Assembly: GCF_015644725.1 (NCBI RefSeq)
Contig: NZ_CP064795.1
Coordinates: 2,788,501 to 2,852,500, forward strand
Reading direction: 5' to 3'
DNA: 64,000 nt
Source: Salinimonas marina
Lineage (GTDB): Bacteria; Pseudomonadota; Gammaproteobacteria; Enterobacterales; Alteromonadaceae
The notes beneath the pieces are model-generated. The model had not been told where the DNA came from, searched no databases, and saw nothing but the letters and a program-made list of their open reading frames with translations. The position numbers were made by a program, and so were the translations under genes. Below are positions 8,868-18,184 of the stretch, piece by piece. Position 1 is the stretch's first letter; every line of letters begins with the position of its first letter.

Positions 8868-10439
8868 TTACCGGGAATACGTTAAAGCAATCTTGCATAA
8901 TCTGTTATACATACGCTCAACCTGGGCCCGTGCATTACTGTTTTGTGCGAAATACGATAATGTTTGGCGTAACACCTGTGCATAGTGCTCAGGGCTGCGA
9001 TGCAAACAAATTTGTCGGAAATAATCCTCCCAGTCCTGCGCCCGCAGAGCGTTGGGAATCAAAGTGCTGACATGCCCATAGTTTAGTGTAACGATGGGCA
9101 GATCATTGATAATCGCGGTTTGGCCACTGGTGCCTCCGCCGTTTCGATGGGGATTTAGATACACATCACACATGGCACTAACCCCAGCCAGATCCTGATG
9201 AAACCCGATATTCAACAGACGTTTAGCAGATAGCAAATGGTCGCTGAAAATCTTATCTACCGATAACTGCGGGGTTCCGGCGAAGATTACTACCGCATCC
9301 GGTTGGGCTTCCAGTGTTTGTTCAATGACGTTAATAAACCCCGGAGTTAGCTCGGCACTTAAACGTGTCCCCACCACCAGGTAAAGCCACTGGGTTTCGT
9401 TCAATCCAAACTCTTCGCGTTTTAACGGTTGCTCAGCCTTGCCTTCGGGTGTGACCAACATACCTTCATACATGATTTCTCCGGTATGCTGGTATTGCCT
9501 GGCCTGGCTCAAAGTATGTTCATTTACCAAATCACCCGGGACAAAGTAGGCATCACAATGATGAAAAGGAACCACGACGCCGGTAGTAGCAAAAAGCGAA
9601 GGCAGTTTTTTATATAGCGCTTCCATCACCAGTAAGTTTTCGCCATGAGCAATCACCGCTTCAACCTTAAGTTTTGCGGCAGTATCCAAAATGCCTGCTA
9701 TTTTTTGGGTGGTCATAAGCCCAGGCTCGAAGCTGATAATATTAACCTCTTCATGAAAGTCGAGATAATCGATGCGGGTGGTTTGTGCGCCTTTTAACTC
9801 GAGATTGGCATGATATTTACTAAAGCTAACCAGCTTTAGACTGTTGTTACCTTCATAGTGCATGGCGTTGGTGTTGAAAATATACACCTGACAACCATGA
9901 TATCGTTTCAGGTGCAGGGCCAGGCTGAATGCTTCGCGGGTTGGTGAGTGGCGCATGTTCAGTAATTGAGGGCTGATGATGGCAATGGTTTTTGGCACCC
10001 GTCCGCAGGGGCTAAACTGCCCCAACCCGTTTTCGGCTAAAAATCCATTAAGATCCTGCCGGATATCGTCGAACTGCGCACGTAAGTAACGGTGGATTTT
10101 TGCTGATCCAACCGTACTGGTAAATACACGCTGGCTGATATTCCAGTACACCTCATAAAACAATGACAGGCTCAGTCGGGCCGGCAAAAAGTCCAATCCT
10201 CGCTCTAATAACCGAATGTCTTTTAAACAGTCATACAAAAAGAAATAAAGCGGCACCGGATTGTCAGGTGGCAAAGCTCGTTGAAGTAACTCGGAGGCAA
10301 ATTTCTGCCGGGTAGCTTCATCGAATTTTTCTGTTTCGTGTTCGATGGTCGCCAGAATGTGTTTGTCGTTGTCAGAAATTTGACGATGACTGAAGATACT
10401 GTTTAGTGCCGATAGTATATTTTTTTGCAACGAATCCAT
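8868..10439 (-). CDS. Putative glycosyltransferase between flagellin genes
   Basis: About 523 residues from ATG 10439; an in-frame GTG at 10466 adds nine residues, and both have an AAGGA element 10-11 nt upstream, so ATG is preferred. The C-terminal half looks like a GT-B fold nucleotide-sugar domain: YLVVGTRLSAELTPGFINVI, VVIFAGTPQL, NIGFHQDLAGVSAMCDVYLN and PHRNGGGTSGQTAIINDLPI. The last has the glycine-rich donor loop and acidic/asparagine pattern of GT4- or GT41-like enzymes. The N-terminal half is helical and not recognised. Placement among flagellin genes and a possible sigma-28 promoter suggest it modifies flagellin (inference). The family was judged by motif only. Confidence 0.7.
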   Translation of the reverse strand: MDSLQKNILSALNSIFSHRQISDNDKHILATIEHETEKFDEATRQKFASELLQRALPPDNPVPLYFFLYDCLKDIRLLERGLDFLPARLSLSLFYEVYWNISQRVFTSTVGSAKIHRYLRAQFDDIRQDLNGFLAENGLGQFSPCGRVPKTIAIISPQLLNMRHSPTREAFSLALHLKRYHGCQVYIFNTNAMHYEGNNSLKLVSFSKYHANLELKGAQTTRIDYLDFHEEVNIISFEPGLMTTQKIAGILDTAAKLKVEAVIAHGENLLVMEALYKKLPSLFATTGVVVPFHHCDAYFVPGDLVNEHTLSQARQYQHTGEIMYEGMLVTPEGKAEQPLKREEFGLNETQWLYLVVGTRLSAELTPGFINVIEQTLEAQPDAVVIFAGTPQLSVDKIFSDHLLSAKRLLNIGFHQDLAGVSAMCDVYLNPHRNGGGTSGQTAIINDLPIVTLNYGHVSTLIPNALRAQDWEDYFRQICLHRSPEHYAQVLRQTLSYFAQNSNARAQVERMYNRLCKIALTYSR

Positions 10440-10483
10440 GGAGGTAAAGTCCTTGAGGGAAAGCACTGTAGCCGTATTCCTTT

Positions 10484-10511
10484 ATATCGGCCGATCATTA
10501 TAATATCATTA
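10484..10511 (-). promoter_or_regulatory. Possible sigma-28 promoter of the glycosyltransferase gene
   Basis: Minus strand GCCGATAT (10484-10491) matches 7 of 8 of the FliA -10 element. The -35 candidate TAAT (10508-10511) is one base too far (N16) and matches 3 of 4, so the site is tentative. Confidence 0.4.
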
Positions 10512-10566
10512 ATAAAGTAAAGCTCAGGATTGGCACTAGGATTGCTTTATAAAATTCGTGAAGAAT

Positions 10567-10604
10567 AATAAAAATAAAAAAAGCCGGAGTAATATACTCC
10601 GGCC
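10567..10604 (-). terminator. Rho-independent terminator downstream of flagellin gene 2
   Basis: Perfect 9-bp inverted repeat GCCGGAGTA (10583-10591) / TACTCCGGC (10595-10603) with a 3-nt loop. On the minus strand it is followed by TTTTTTTATTTTTATT. It lies about 210 nt beyond the flagellin stop, so the transcript has an unusually long 3' untranslated part. Confidence 0.88.
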
Positions 10605-10812
10605 AATTTCTGCTCACGTTAGGAGATAGAGCAAAAAGCGTTTCAAGTCGGCTGGCAGGAAATATAGTAGAAAATAACTGGCCTCTCAACCACATCTTCT
10701 ACACTCTCAGTCCTGTTAGTCGGCGTTTTATTTAAGGGGCGGTCGCGTATGACCGCCATCCTTTACCGGGCTGGCCTCTCAACTCCTTCCCAATTCTATT
10801 CTAGAAATCCTA

Positions 10813-11646
10813 TTAACCACCTAATAAAGACAATGCCGCCTGTGGACGCTGGTTCGCCTGTGATAATACGGTGGTGCTTGCCTGTTGTAGAATCTGGTTG
10901 CGAGTCAGACTTGCTGTTTCCGTGGCAAAGTCGGTATCGCGAATTCGAGAACGGGCAGCGGATACATTTTCAGAAATGTTACTCAGATTCCGAATTGTCG
11001 ACTGGAAGCGGTTTTGAATGGCACCCAGGTCGGCCCGTTTGGCATCAATTACCGAGATGGCCGCATCTATGGCTTTCATAGCCGCAGAGGCGCCTTTTTC
11101 TGTGGTGACATTCAACGTATCATCGCCACCGTTTAAGCCTTTGAAACTAAAGCCATCTGAACGTGACATATTAACACTGATGGTTTGGCCGGCATTTGCA
11201 CCAATTAAGAACTTTGCCGAATACCCGCCCGACAGAATATCCACGCCCCCGAACTGGGTTGTATCTGCAATTCGTCCGATTTCAGCTTTAAGCGCAGACA
11301 CTTCTTTTTGTAAAGCCAAACGATCAGATGATGAATTGATACCGTTTTGGGATTGTACCGCCAGCACCCGAATACGTTGTAAGGCAGTGGTAGACTCAGA
11401 AAGTGCACCCTCGGCGGTTTGTGCCAGTGAAATACCATCGTTAGCATTTCTAACGGCCTGGTCCAGACCCATAATTTGCGAGGTCATGCGGTCAGAAATT
11501 TGCAGACCGGCAGCATCGTCTTTAGCACTGTTGATCCGAAAACCTGATGATAAACGCTCAAATGCAGTGGACAAATCGTTGCCTGAATTGAACAACTGGC
11601 GCTGAGCATTCAAAGATGAAACATTGGTATTTACAAATAAACTCAT
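10813..11646 (-). CDS. fliC: Flagellin (paralogue 2)
   Basis: 277 residues, starting SLFVNTNVSSLNAQRQLFNS and ending [11 protein letters not shown]. It has the conserved D0/D1 segments [20 protein letters not shown] and [20 protein letters not shown]. Like its two paralogues it lacks D2/D3, and its middle (about residues 140-200, with SRSDGFSFKGLNGGDDTLNV) differs most between copies. Its start has a GGAGAAACCC-type ribosome site. It is a filament subunit exported with help of FliS. Confidence 0.97.
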   Translation of the reverse strand: MSLFVNTNVSSLNAQRQLFNSGNDLSTAFERLSSGFRINSAKDDAAGLQISDRMTSQIMGLDQAVRNANDGISLAQTAEGALSESTTALQRIRVLAVQSQNGINSSSDRLALQKEVSALKAEIGRIADTTQFGGVDILSGGYSAKFLIGANAGQTISVNMSRSDGFSFKGLNGGDDTLNVTTEKGASAAMKAIDAAISVIDAKRADLGAIQNRFQSTIRNLSNISENVSAARSRIRDTDFATETASLTRNQILQQASTTVLSQANQRPQAALSLLGG

Positions 11647-11710
11647 GGGTTTCTCCTAACTAAATTTAAAAAGCGTCTATTATTTTTATTATTTACGCTT
11701 ACGGCTTTAT

Positions 11711-11738
11711 TTATCTTATTGGCACATTGTGTGCTTTA
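11711..11738 (-). promoter_or_regulatory. Possible sigma-28 promoter of flagellin gene 2
   Basis: Minus strand TAAA (11735-11738), 16-nt spacer, TAAGATAA (11711-11718), of which the GATAA half matches the FliA -10 element. The spacing is one longer than consensus, so it is weaker than the promoters of the other two flagellin genes. Confidence 0.45.
11719..11736 (+). promoter_or_regulatory. Sigma-54-like element on the plus strand between flagellin genes
   Basis: TTGGCAC followed by ATTGT and GTGCT gives the required GG-N10-GC geometry (GG 11721-11722, GC 11733-11734) and matches the sigma-54 consensus TTGGCACG-N4-TTGCW at all but two positions. It points away from flagellin 2 into a stretch without an accepted gene and overlaps the candidate sigma-28 site on the other strand. 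Confidence 0.4.
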
Positions 11739-12386
11739 TATGTCATGTCAGAGTTAAAATTCTGACACTCTTGCCGGCTTGCCGGTTCGAGTTATACACC
11801 GTGGCACACTACCCGGTGAACGCTGACTGCAGGTCTGTTGTTTCCAGACCTCATACCTCTCACTACCTCCTGGCTTCATTCCTGCCAGTCAGCATCCCTT
11901 TCTTCAGGCAAGACTCTCCCCTGCCAATAAATTCAGCATTTAGAGCGTCGTTGTATTAATGCCCCGAAAAGGCGTTGTGAGATTTACTGTTGCAGTAAAC
12001 CTGCTGCGCGTGGCAGCCAGAAAATATTCAATCTCGAATGTCTTCTGTCGGAAGCTTAATCACACCGTGTAGCAGTGGTGCATCAGCTGGGTTGTTTGCC
12101 ACTCATGTCTCTGGCGTTTTTCAGTATTACTGATTCGCCAGATAATGGTGCAATCTTTCCTAACGATTTCAATATTGCAGACATTGCTATTATTGTTTTA
12201 TCTGCTTGCTGCGGTGCGTTTTTTATTATTAATGCAACCTGTTCAGCATTTCGGCCCGGGCTTGTTTTTGTTGTTCCCAGTGCCTTATGCTTAATGTATC
12301 GTCAGGGTATAGAAATACCTTTAGTCTTTTTTACGCTAATTTTTAAATTTTATATTTATCAGTAACTTAAATTTGGATTCAGGTAT

Positions 12387-12413
12387 AAAAAAGACCGGAA
12401 GAACCGGTCTTTG
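12387..12413 (-). terminator. Rho-independent terminator of flagellin gene 3
   Basis: AAAGACCGG (12390-12398) / CCGGTCTTT (12404-12412), 5-nt loop. On the minus strand it is followed by TTTTTTATA. It lies about 95 nt after the flagellin 3 stop. Confidence 0.88.
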
Positions 12414-12507
12414 AAAAGCTGTTGTACAACAGCCTTGGTTATTAACGTTGGCTGATACCCAAGTTCACTACCTCCTGGCCTCAAACCCGCGTGGTGTGGT
12501 CATCTGC

Positions 12508-13344
12508 TTAGCCTAACAGTGATAAGGCTGCCTGTGGCCGCTGATTCGCCTGCGACAACACAGTGGTGCTGGCCTGCTGGATAATCTGGTTACGGGTCAG
12601 GTTGGCTGTTTCAGTGGCAAAGTCCGTATCACGAATACGTGAACGGGCCGCTGATACATTCTCAGAAATGTTGCTCAGATTACGAATGGTTGACTGGAAA
12701 CGGTTTTGCAGCGCACCCAAATCGGCACGGGCGCCACCGATGGCAGAGATAGCTTTATCTACATCAGCCAGTAATGCCGACGCTTTTGCTGCAGTAGCTA
12801 CGCTACCATCTATACCAAGCCCTTTAGCACTAAAGCCATTTAAGCCATCGATATTTTTTGATTCCAGGTTCACCGAAATGGTTTGGCCCGCGTTGGCACC
12901 TACCAGGAATTTGGCTGAGAAGCTGCCGTTTAACAGGTCCGCGCCTCCAAACTCGGTGTCAGTAGAAATACGGGTGATCTCTGTTTTAAGGGCTGATACT
13001 TCTTTTTGAAGCGCGACCCGGTCGGCAGATGAGTTAATTCCATTTTGTGACTGTACCGCCAGCTGGCGGATACGCTGCAATGAATTGGTGGTTTCATCCA
13101 GCGCGCCTTCTGCGGTTTGCGATAATGAAATCGCATCATTCGCATTTCGAACGGCCTGATTCAAACCTTCAATTTGTGAGGTCATACGGTCAGAAATTTG
13201 CAGACCCGCAGCATCATCTTTAGCGCTGTTGATTCGAAATCCTGAAGATAACCGCTCAAAAGATGTGTTTAATGAGCTACTTACATTAGACAGCTGACGC
13301 TGGGCATTTAACGCAGACACATTGGTATTGACGAACATAGACAT
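12508..13344 (-). CDS. fliC: Flagellin (paralogue 3)
   Basis: 278 residues, starting [20 protein letters not shown] and ending [11 protein letters not shown]0/D1 ends are nearly identical to paralogues 1 and 2, including [20 protein letters not shown]. The middle (about 150-200, [20 protein letters not shown]) is its own. It has the best-matching sigma-28 promoter of the three flagellins and a separate terminator, so it can be expressed alone. Filament subunit. Confidence 0.97.
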   Translation of the reverse strand: MSMFVNTNVSALNAQRQLSNVSSSLNTSFERLSSGFRINSAKDDAAGLQISDRMTSQIEGLNQAVRNANDAISLSQTAEGALDETTNSLQRIRQLAVQSQNGINSSADRVALQKEVSALKTEITRISTDTEFGGADLLNGSFSAKFLVGANAGQTISVNLESKNIDGLNGFSAKGLGIDGSVATAAKASALLADVDKAISAIGGARADLGALQNRFQSTIRNLSNISENVSAARSRIRDTDFATETANLTRNQIIQQASTTVLSQANQRPQAALSLLG

Positions 13345-13467
13345 AAAGTCTCTCCTACACTCTCAGTCCAGCTGGTGCTGGCAAACCGGATTGGCACCGG
13401 CGATTTTTAAAATTAGTAGTCATCAAGCACCTGAGGGGTATTTGATTAACTGGCTCTCTCGGTATTC

Positions 13468-13494
13468 TTATCGACCCTTGGCCAGTTCCCTTTA
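13468..13494 (-). promoter_or_regulatory. Sigma-28 promoter of flagellin gene 3
   Basis: Minus strand TAAA (13491-13494), exact 15-nt spacer, GTCGATAA (13468-13475): 11 of 12 consensus positions, about 124 nt upstream of the start codon. Confidence 0.85.
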
Positions 13495-13874
13495 GAAAAA
13501 AATCAACACTTGCCGGTTGGCGGCACCAATTTGCCGCCTATTGAGCACAGCAACGTATTATTTTATATACATTTTTTATGGCAATTTTTTTTGATGAAAA
13601 TTTACTCAAAGACTGAATGAATTGCCGATAGGCCGGATAGTTAGGAAAAAGGATGCAGAATAAGATAAATCCACACTGATTTTTTGATGTGAAAAGCGCA
13701 CCATGAAAATAAATTATTAAAGCATTAAAAATCAAAATCTTAATTATTTTTAGTGGGATTGTCAGGAAGATAGGAGAAGCATACAAAGGTGTTAGAATTT
13801 ATACCCTAACAGTATTAGCAGGTTATATTGCAGAACAATAATGTCGGTGGTTGGGATTTGTTTTATTAAATAGA

Positions 13875-13908
13875 AACAGCGTCGCCAGCCTACTCGGTGA
13901 TGCTGGCG
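13875..13908 (-). terminator. Probable terminator after flgL
   Basis: CGCCAGC (13883-13889) / GCTGGCG (13902-13908), 12-nt loop. On the minus strand it is followed by ACGCTGTTTCTATTT, a weak T tract. It lies 8 nt after the flgL stop. Confidence 0.55.
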
Positions 13909-13915
13909 GCCTGAA

Positions 13916-15137
13916 TTACAGATAATTAAACAATGATAAATTAGTTACTTTTGAAAAGGTGGCCAGGGTGGCATTGAGCGCCGTTTCCTGCTTGGCAAAT
14001 TCAGCCGAAGCCTGGGCGTAATCCGTATCTTCGATGGCAGAACGCGCACCTTTTGCTGCCAGCTCCAGATCCAGATTTGTTTCATATACTGACTCGGCAA
14101 TATTTAACCGCCCGCCAATAGAAGAGCGTTCCAATGCAACTTTTTCCAGGCCGTTGTCTATTCCGCTCAGGGCATCACTCAGGGCATCGTCCAGGTCCTG
14201 CCCCGGCGTACTTTGCACCAGTATTCGAGAAAGATCGTGCAGGGTTTCAGGTAAGCTGGTTTTGGTGGGCGCATCTAAAGAAAACGAGACCGTATCTCCG
14301 GGGCTGCCTGCGAGTGTGAAGCTCATGCCTTTTACGGTAAAGGGCGTGTCAGCAGCATAATCCACTGTTTCCACCACCGTATTGGTGCCGGTGTTTGTCA
14401 GCCGAGCCTGACCACCAGCCAGAATTTCCAATTCGTAATTGTTATTGGCCGGCGTCAGAGCGTCGTAATTAGCTTTGCTGAACGCATCAAAGGCGGCTTG
14501 CTGATCAATCGTTGCGGCCGAAACGGTCACTCCGGGCTATTCCCCCCAGGGCAAAGGTTCGCCGGCCCTGCACATCAGCAAATAAATCCTGACCACTGGC
14601 AGTGCTTCTTACACTCACACTGTCAGACAGTTTAATTTTGTTTTCACCGCTGTCGCCATTAAAAATAACATTCTGGCCGCTACTGGCTTCATTTAAGCTA
14701 AAAGCAGGGGTTTGGGACTGATAACCAGCAAAGATATAGTCGCCATTGGCATCCTGTGAATTCATAAGGGCAATAACTTCATCACGAATTTGTCCAAGCT
14801 CAGTGCCAATCGCGCGGCGATCGGTTGGCGATAACGCGCCAGAGCCTGCCTGAACAATCAGCGTGCGGGCCCGGGTCACCGAGTTATTAATACCGTCAAG
14901 CACCGCTTCCTGCTGCCCCAGACCGTTTTTTAGCAGATCATTGTTACGCTGGTACTGGGTAAGCTTGTCCAGCTCTTCGGTCAGGCGCACCACTTTGGCG
15001 GCGCCAACCGGATCATCGGAGGGCCGGTTGATACGTTTGCCCGTCGACAATGCTTCCTGAGTTTTGGTCATCTCACGCTGATTATCCATAATCGAGCGAA
15101 TGTTTTGATCATAAAGCTGACTGGTAGAAATACGCAT
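13916..15137 (-). CDS. flgL: Hook-filament junction protein FlgL (apparent frameshift)
   Basis: The N-terminal part opens MRISTSQLYDQNIRSIMDNQ and contains ALSTGKRINRPSDDPVGAAK, the FlgL/flagellin-like start. The C-terminal part ends AKQETALNATLATFSKVTNL, the conserved junction-protein helix. The two parts are in different frames. Here the C-terminal frame is +1 to the N-terminal one, so either one base is extra or two are missing. An in-frame TAG at 14537-14539 confines a single event to 14531-14536 (a CCC on the coding strand). Corrected length is 406 or 407 residues. It follows flgK by 6 nt. Probably sequence error. Confidence 0.9.
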
Positions 15138-15143
15138 AAACCG

Positions 15144-17208
15144 TTACCTGGCTGCCGATAATATTGTGTTAAATAATTCCTGCGCAGTACTGAGTATACG
15201 TGCTGCTGCAGCATAAGACTGCTGAAAACGCACCAGGTTCGCCGCCTCTTCGTCCAGGCTTACGCCGGATACCGAGTCAAACCAGTTTTGTGACTGCTCT
15301 TTCATTGCTTCGGCCGCTTGTAAGGAAACTGAAGCGCTGGCGGAGTTTTCCCCTACCCGGCCCACCATGGTCGAAAACGCATCATGCAATGAGCGCTTCG
15401 GGTTGGAAGACTGATTGCTTAATTGTACCAAATCGGCTTGTTGTAGCTCGGCCATTTTTATCGCGTTGGTATTATCGTCAATACCATTGGTATTGTAGAC
15501 CAACTCAAAGGTATCGCCTGCCGCTGGCATCCCGCTCAGGCTCAGATCATACCCCGGATAATCTGCAGAATAAGCCGCTTGTTGTAGCAAATTACTGTAA
15601 TCGCCATCGTTGATGGTGACAGTATTGAGCGTATTGCCGGCGCTATCGAGCACGTTAAAAGTATTTTGGGCAGTAAACTGCAGCTTTACCGGGGCCTCGC
15701 CGGGGGCGCCCGCCGGCGTGGCAAGCCCCTGATTACCATCAAAGGCCGACTGCCCTACTGCGGTATTTGTAATGGTGACCCCACTGACACTGGCATCCCC
15801 TAAATTATTACTACCCGGGTTGACCCGGACGGGCGCGGCAAAGGCTAAATCTTCGGGTCGGGTGGTGGCCAGACTCAAGTCAGAAGCGACGGTTTTGGTG
15901 GGCTGCAATAAAAACTCATCGTCAGTGGTGTAACCGCCACCGCTATCAAACTGTACCTCTACCCCCCCGGCAACTGGGTAAAATCACCCGCGATAATGCT
16001 GATACCGGATTGTTTAACCGGATTGCCGTTAACATCAGTATTTTTAGGCGTACCATCACTATTTAATGCGGTGACCGCAATCGACGTAGGATTACCTGAG
16101 CCATCCACCGACTCAATCTCTATTTTGTAATCGGCATCGGTGACTTCAGTGCCTTTGCCCGGGGTAAAGCGGGCATCCACCGCTGGCGGCGCGGCACCAG
16201 CAGAAGGGAAAGGTAAAGCGGTAAACTCCGGTAATGAAAACAGGTTGCCGCCCAGCTGCATGTCTAAGTCCATGCCCAGTTGGTTCTGGCTATTCATGGC
16301 ATCGGCCATGGCCACCGCCATTTGTCCGACATCTCGCTGAACCGCCCCAAGCACCTCATCCCGGAAACGAAACAGACCACCCAGGCTCCCCCCAGTTTTT
16401 CCTCGGTAATACGTACCGAGGCCTGAGGTTGATTGTTTTGGACATTAAATGCCAGCTCCAGCTGTTTGGCATCGGTATCAGGCCCGCCGGACAGCTCGAA
16501 TAAGTTAAAACCACCATTTTCCAGAACCAGCGACTCGCCTGAACTTAAATTGACCGCCTTGCTACCATTGTCATTGGTTCGCACTTCTACAGACACTAAT
16601 TCAGCAAGCTTATTGATTGCTTTATCACGTTCATTTAGCAGCCCATTGGGTGCGCCCTGCGGATTGCCCTGATTAAGCAGAATCGTGCGGTTCAGCTCAC
16701 CGATATTTTTGATCAGAGCGTTGGCTTCTTTTACCTGGGAGGTAAACTCAAGATTCAGATCTTCCTCAATGGACTCCATGTACTCAGACACCGTACTCAT
16801 TCGACGAACTAATCCTTCGGCCTCACCGAGCACGGCGGCGCGCGAAGCCAGATTAGTCGGATCATCGGCAGCCGTTTGCACCGAACCAAAAAACTGGCTT
16901 AACCCATTGGCAATAGAATTCGCTTCGCTGGCCAGTAAATTATCGATAATGCCTGCTTTCTGACTGTAAGCCTCCATTTCACCCACGGCGGTGATATCGC
17001 GACGAAGCTGATTTTGGGCAAATACATCAATAACCCTCGATGTAGTACTTTCACCCACCCCGGACAACAACGTATTGCTGAACTCGGTGCGTTCCCGTAC
17101 ATAGCCCTCGGTATTAACATTGGCGATATTGTTACTGGTGGTTTGCAACAGTTTATTACTGGCATTCACCCCACTACTGGCAATTGAGAATAAATCTACG
17201 GTTCGCAT
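15144..17208 (-). CDS. flgK: Hook-associated protein FlgK (two apparent frameshifts)
   Basis: The N-terminus opens DLFSIASSGVNASNKLLQTT with the axial-protein motif SNNIANVNTEGYVR; the C-terminus has SVSGVSLDEEAANLVRFQQS and YAAAARILSTAQELFNTIL, the HAP1 signature. The frame breaks twice. At the six-C run 16389-16394 (plus strand) one more G on the coding strand joins EEKLGG to SLGGLFRFRDEVLGAV. At the seven-C run about 15962-15968 one more G joins FTQLPGG to VEVQFDSGGGYTTDDEF. The corrected length is 688 residues. FlgK with FlgL links hook and filament. Both breaks are homopolymer undercalls of the kind seen elsewhere in the window. Confidence 0.93.
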
Positions 17209-17230
17209 AATCAGCTTATTCCTTTACGCA

Positions 17231-18184
17231 TTACGGGTTAAAGCCTGCCAGCGTGCTGCCCTGATACACACTCATCAGTTTATCAGCATAGGCGGGGTCG
17301 GTTGCATAGCCAGCCTGTTGCAAAGACTGGTAATACGTTTTGGCATCGTGACTATTTTGCACTGCCTGTTCGTAGCGTGCGCCCGATTTGATAAAATCAA
17401 CATAGTCATTCATAGAATCGGCAATCGAGTCGTAAGCCCGGAAGCTGGCTTTTTGACGTGCAGCCACGCCCTGAGAAAATTCCACCGTGTCCACCACCGC
17501 CTGCTTGCCCTGCCACTGGCTGTTGGCTTTGATGCCAAATAAATTGTAGGACGGCGCCCCCTGATTATCATGAATTACATACTGACCCCAGCCGGTCTCT
17601 ACTGCCGCCTGCGCGATAATGGCTTTAGGATCTGCGCCAATTTTTTCAGCCGCCTGCTTGGCATGAGGATATAGGGCTTCTACAAAGGCTTCTTTGTTCG
17701 CCACAATCGGCGCCTTAAACGCTGTTGAATGGCTGGTTTCTGGCGGCGCCATCACCGCCTGCTCCGCCTGTGCCACCTGCTGCTTAACCTGCAGATTGAG
17801 TGATGCCAGGTTCCCATCGCTGCGAATAGCGCTGGCCGGAGTGTAGTCTGGGTTGTTCTGTCCCAGCTGCTTGACAATAATATCTGCCAGCCCCATCCCG
17901 CCATTGGAGGTCAGGTCCACCGCAAGTTGCTGATCGTGCATATCACGGTAAAATTTAACTTGTTGTGAGTTAAACGGACTGTTTTCATCGGCCAGCGCGT
18001 CCTGGGCTTTACGCATCGATTTAAGCATCATCTGCACAAAAATAGATTCAAACTGCTGCGCGGTTTCCTGTAATGCTTCTTTATCCTGGCCGTTGGCAAT
18101 GGCTTCACGCAATGAGTTCAGACCGCTCAGGTCGTTGGCGTTGCGTGCCATATCCAGTTGATTACGTGTCGGTAAACTATCCAT
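17231..18184 (-). CDS. flgJ: FlgJ, rod-cap protein with peptidoglycan hydrolase domain
   Basis: 317 residues with two domains. The N-terminal rod-binding domain (about 30-110) has QETAQQFESIFVQMMLKSMR and DMHDQQLAVDLTSNGGMGLA. The C-terminal glucosaminidase domain (about 165-310) has AIIAQAAVETGWGQYVI, with the catalytic Glu in AVETGWG, and NLFGIKANSQWQGK. It opens the peptidoglycan layer while the rod assembles in the periplasm. The ATG shares its A with the flgI stop (TGATG), so translation is coupled. Confidence 0.96.
   Translation of the reverse strand: MDSLPTRNQLDMARNANDLSGLNSLREAIANGQDKEALQETAQQFESIFVQMMLKSMRKAQDALADENSPFNSQQVKFYRDMHDQQLAVDLTSNGGMGLADIIVKQLGQNNPDYTPASAIRSDGNLASLNLQVKQQVAQAEQAVMAPPETSHSTAFKAPIVANKEAFVEALYPHAKQAAEKIGADPKAIIAQAAVETGWGQYVIHDNQGAPSYNLFGIKANSQWQGKQAVVDTVEFSQGVAARQKASFRAYDSIADSMNDYVDFIKSGARYEQAVQNSHDAKTYYQSLQQAGYATDPAYADKLMSVYQGSTLAGFNP

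Larger units (their letters stand above)
10440..10812. other. Intergenic stretch between the glycosyltransferase and flagellin 2
   Basis: The stretch holds the candidate sigma-28 site, a strong terminator at 10567-10604 and about 200 bp before the flagellin 2 stop in which I see no gene. Confidence 0.55.
11647..12507. other. 861-bp intergenic stretch between flagellins 2 and 3
   Basis: It contains the promoter-like sites at 11711-11738 and the flagellin 3 terminator at 12387-12413. A plus-strand frame of 96 codons (12075-12365, starting MVHQLGCLPLMSLAFFSITD and ending FKFYIYQ) is hydrophobic, but I found no recognisable domain and no good ribosome site, so I do not call it a gene. Confidence 0.5.
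13345..13915. other. 571-bp intergenic stretch between flagellin 3 and flgL
   Basis: It holds the flagellin 3 leader and promoter and the flgL terminator. The AT-rich centre (about 13540-13860) shows no gene I can support. A plus-strand GCCGATAG at 13624-13631 lacks a proper -35 element. Confidence 0.5.

Noticed and set aside
12075..12365. 96-codon hydrophobic plus-strand frame as a gene
   Set aside because: No recognised domain, no convincing ribosome site and AT-rich DNA where such frames arise by chance. Kept only as part of the sigma-54-like lead.
13606..13631. Plus-strand sigma-28 promoter with GCCGATAG
   Set aside because: The -35 part is poor and the spacing is off by one; nothing on the plus strand follows.
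13538..13786. 82-codon minus-strand frame between flagellin 3 and flgL
   Set aside because: AT-rich, composition dominated by Ile, Lys, Phe; no ribosome site or domain.
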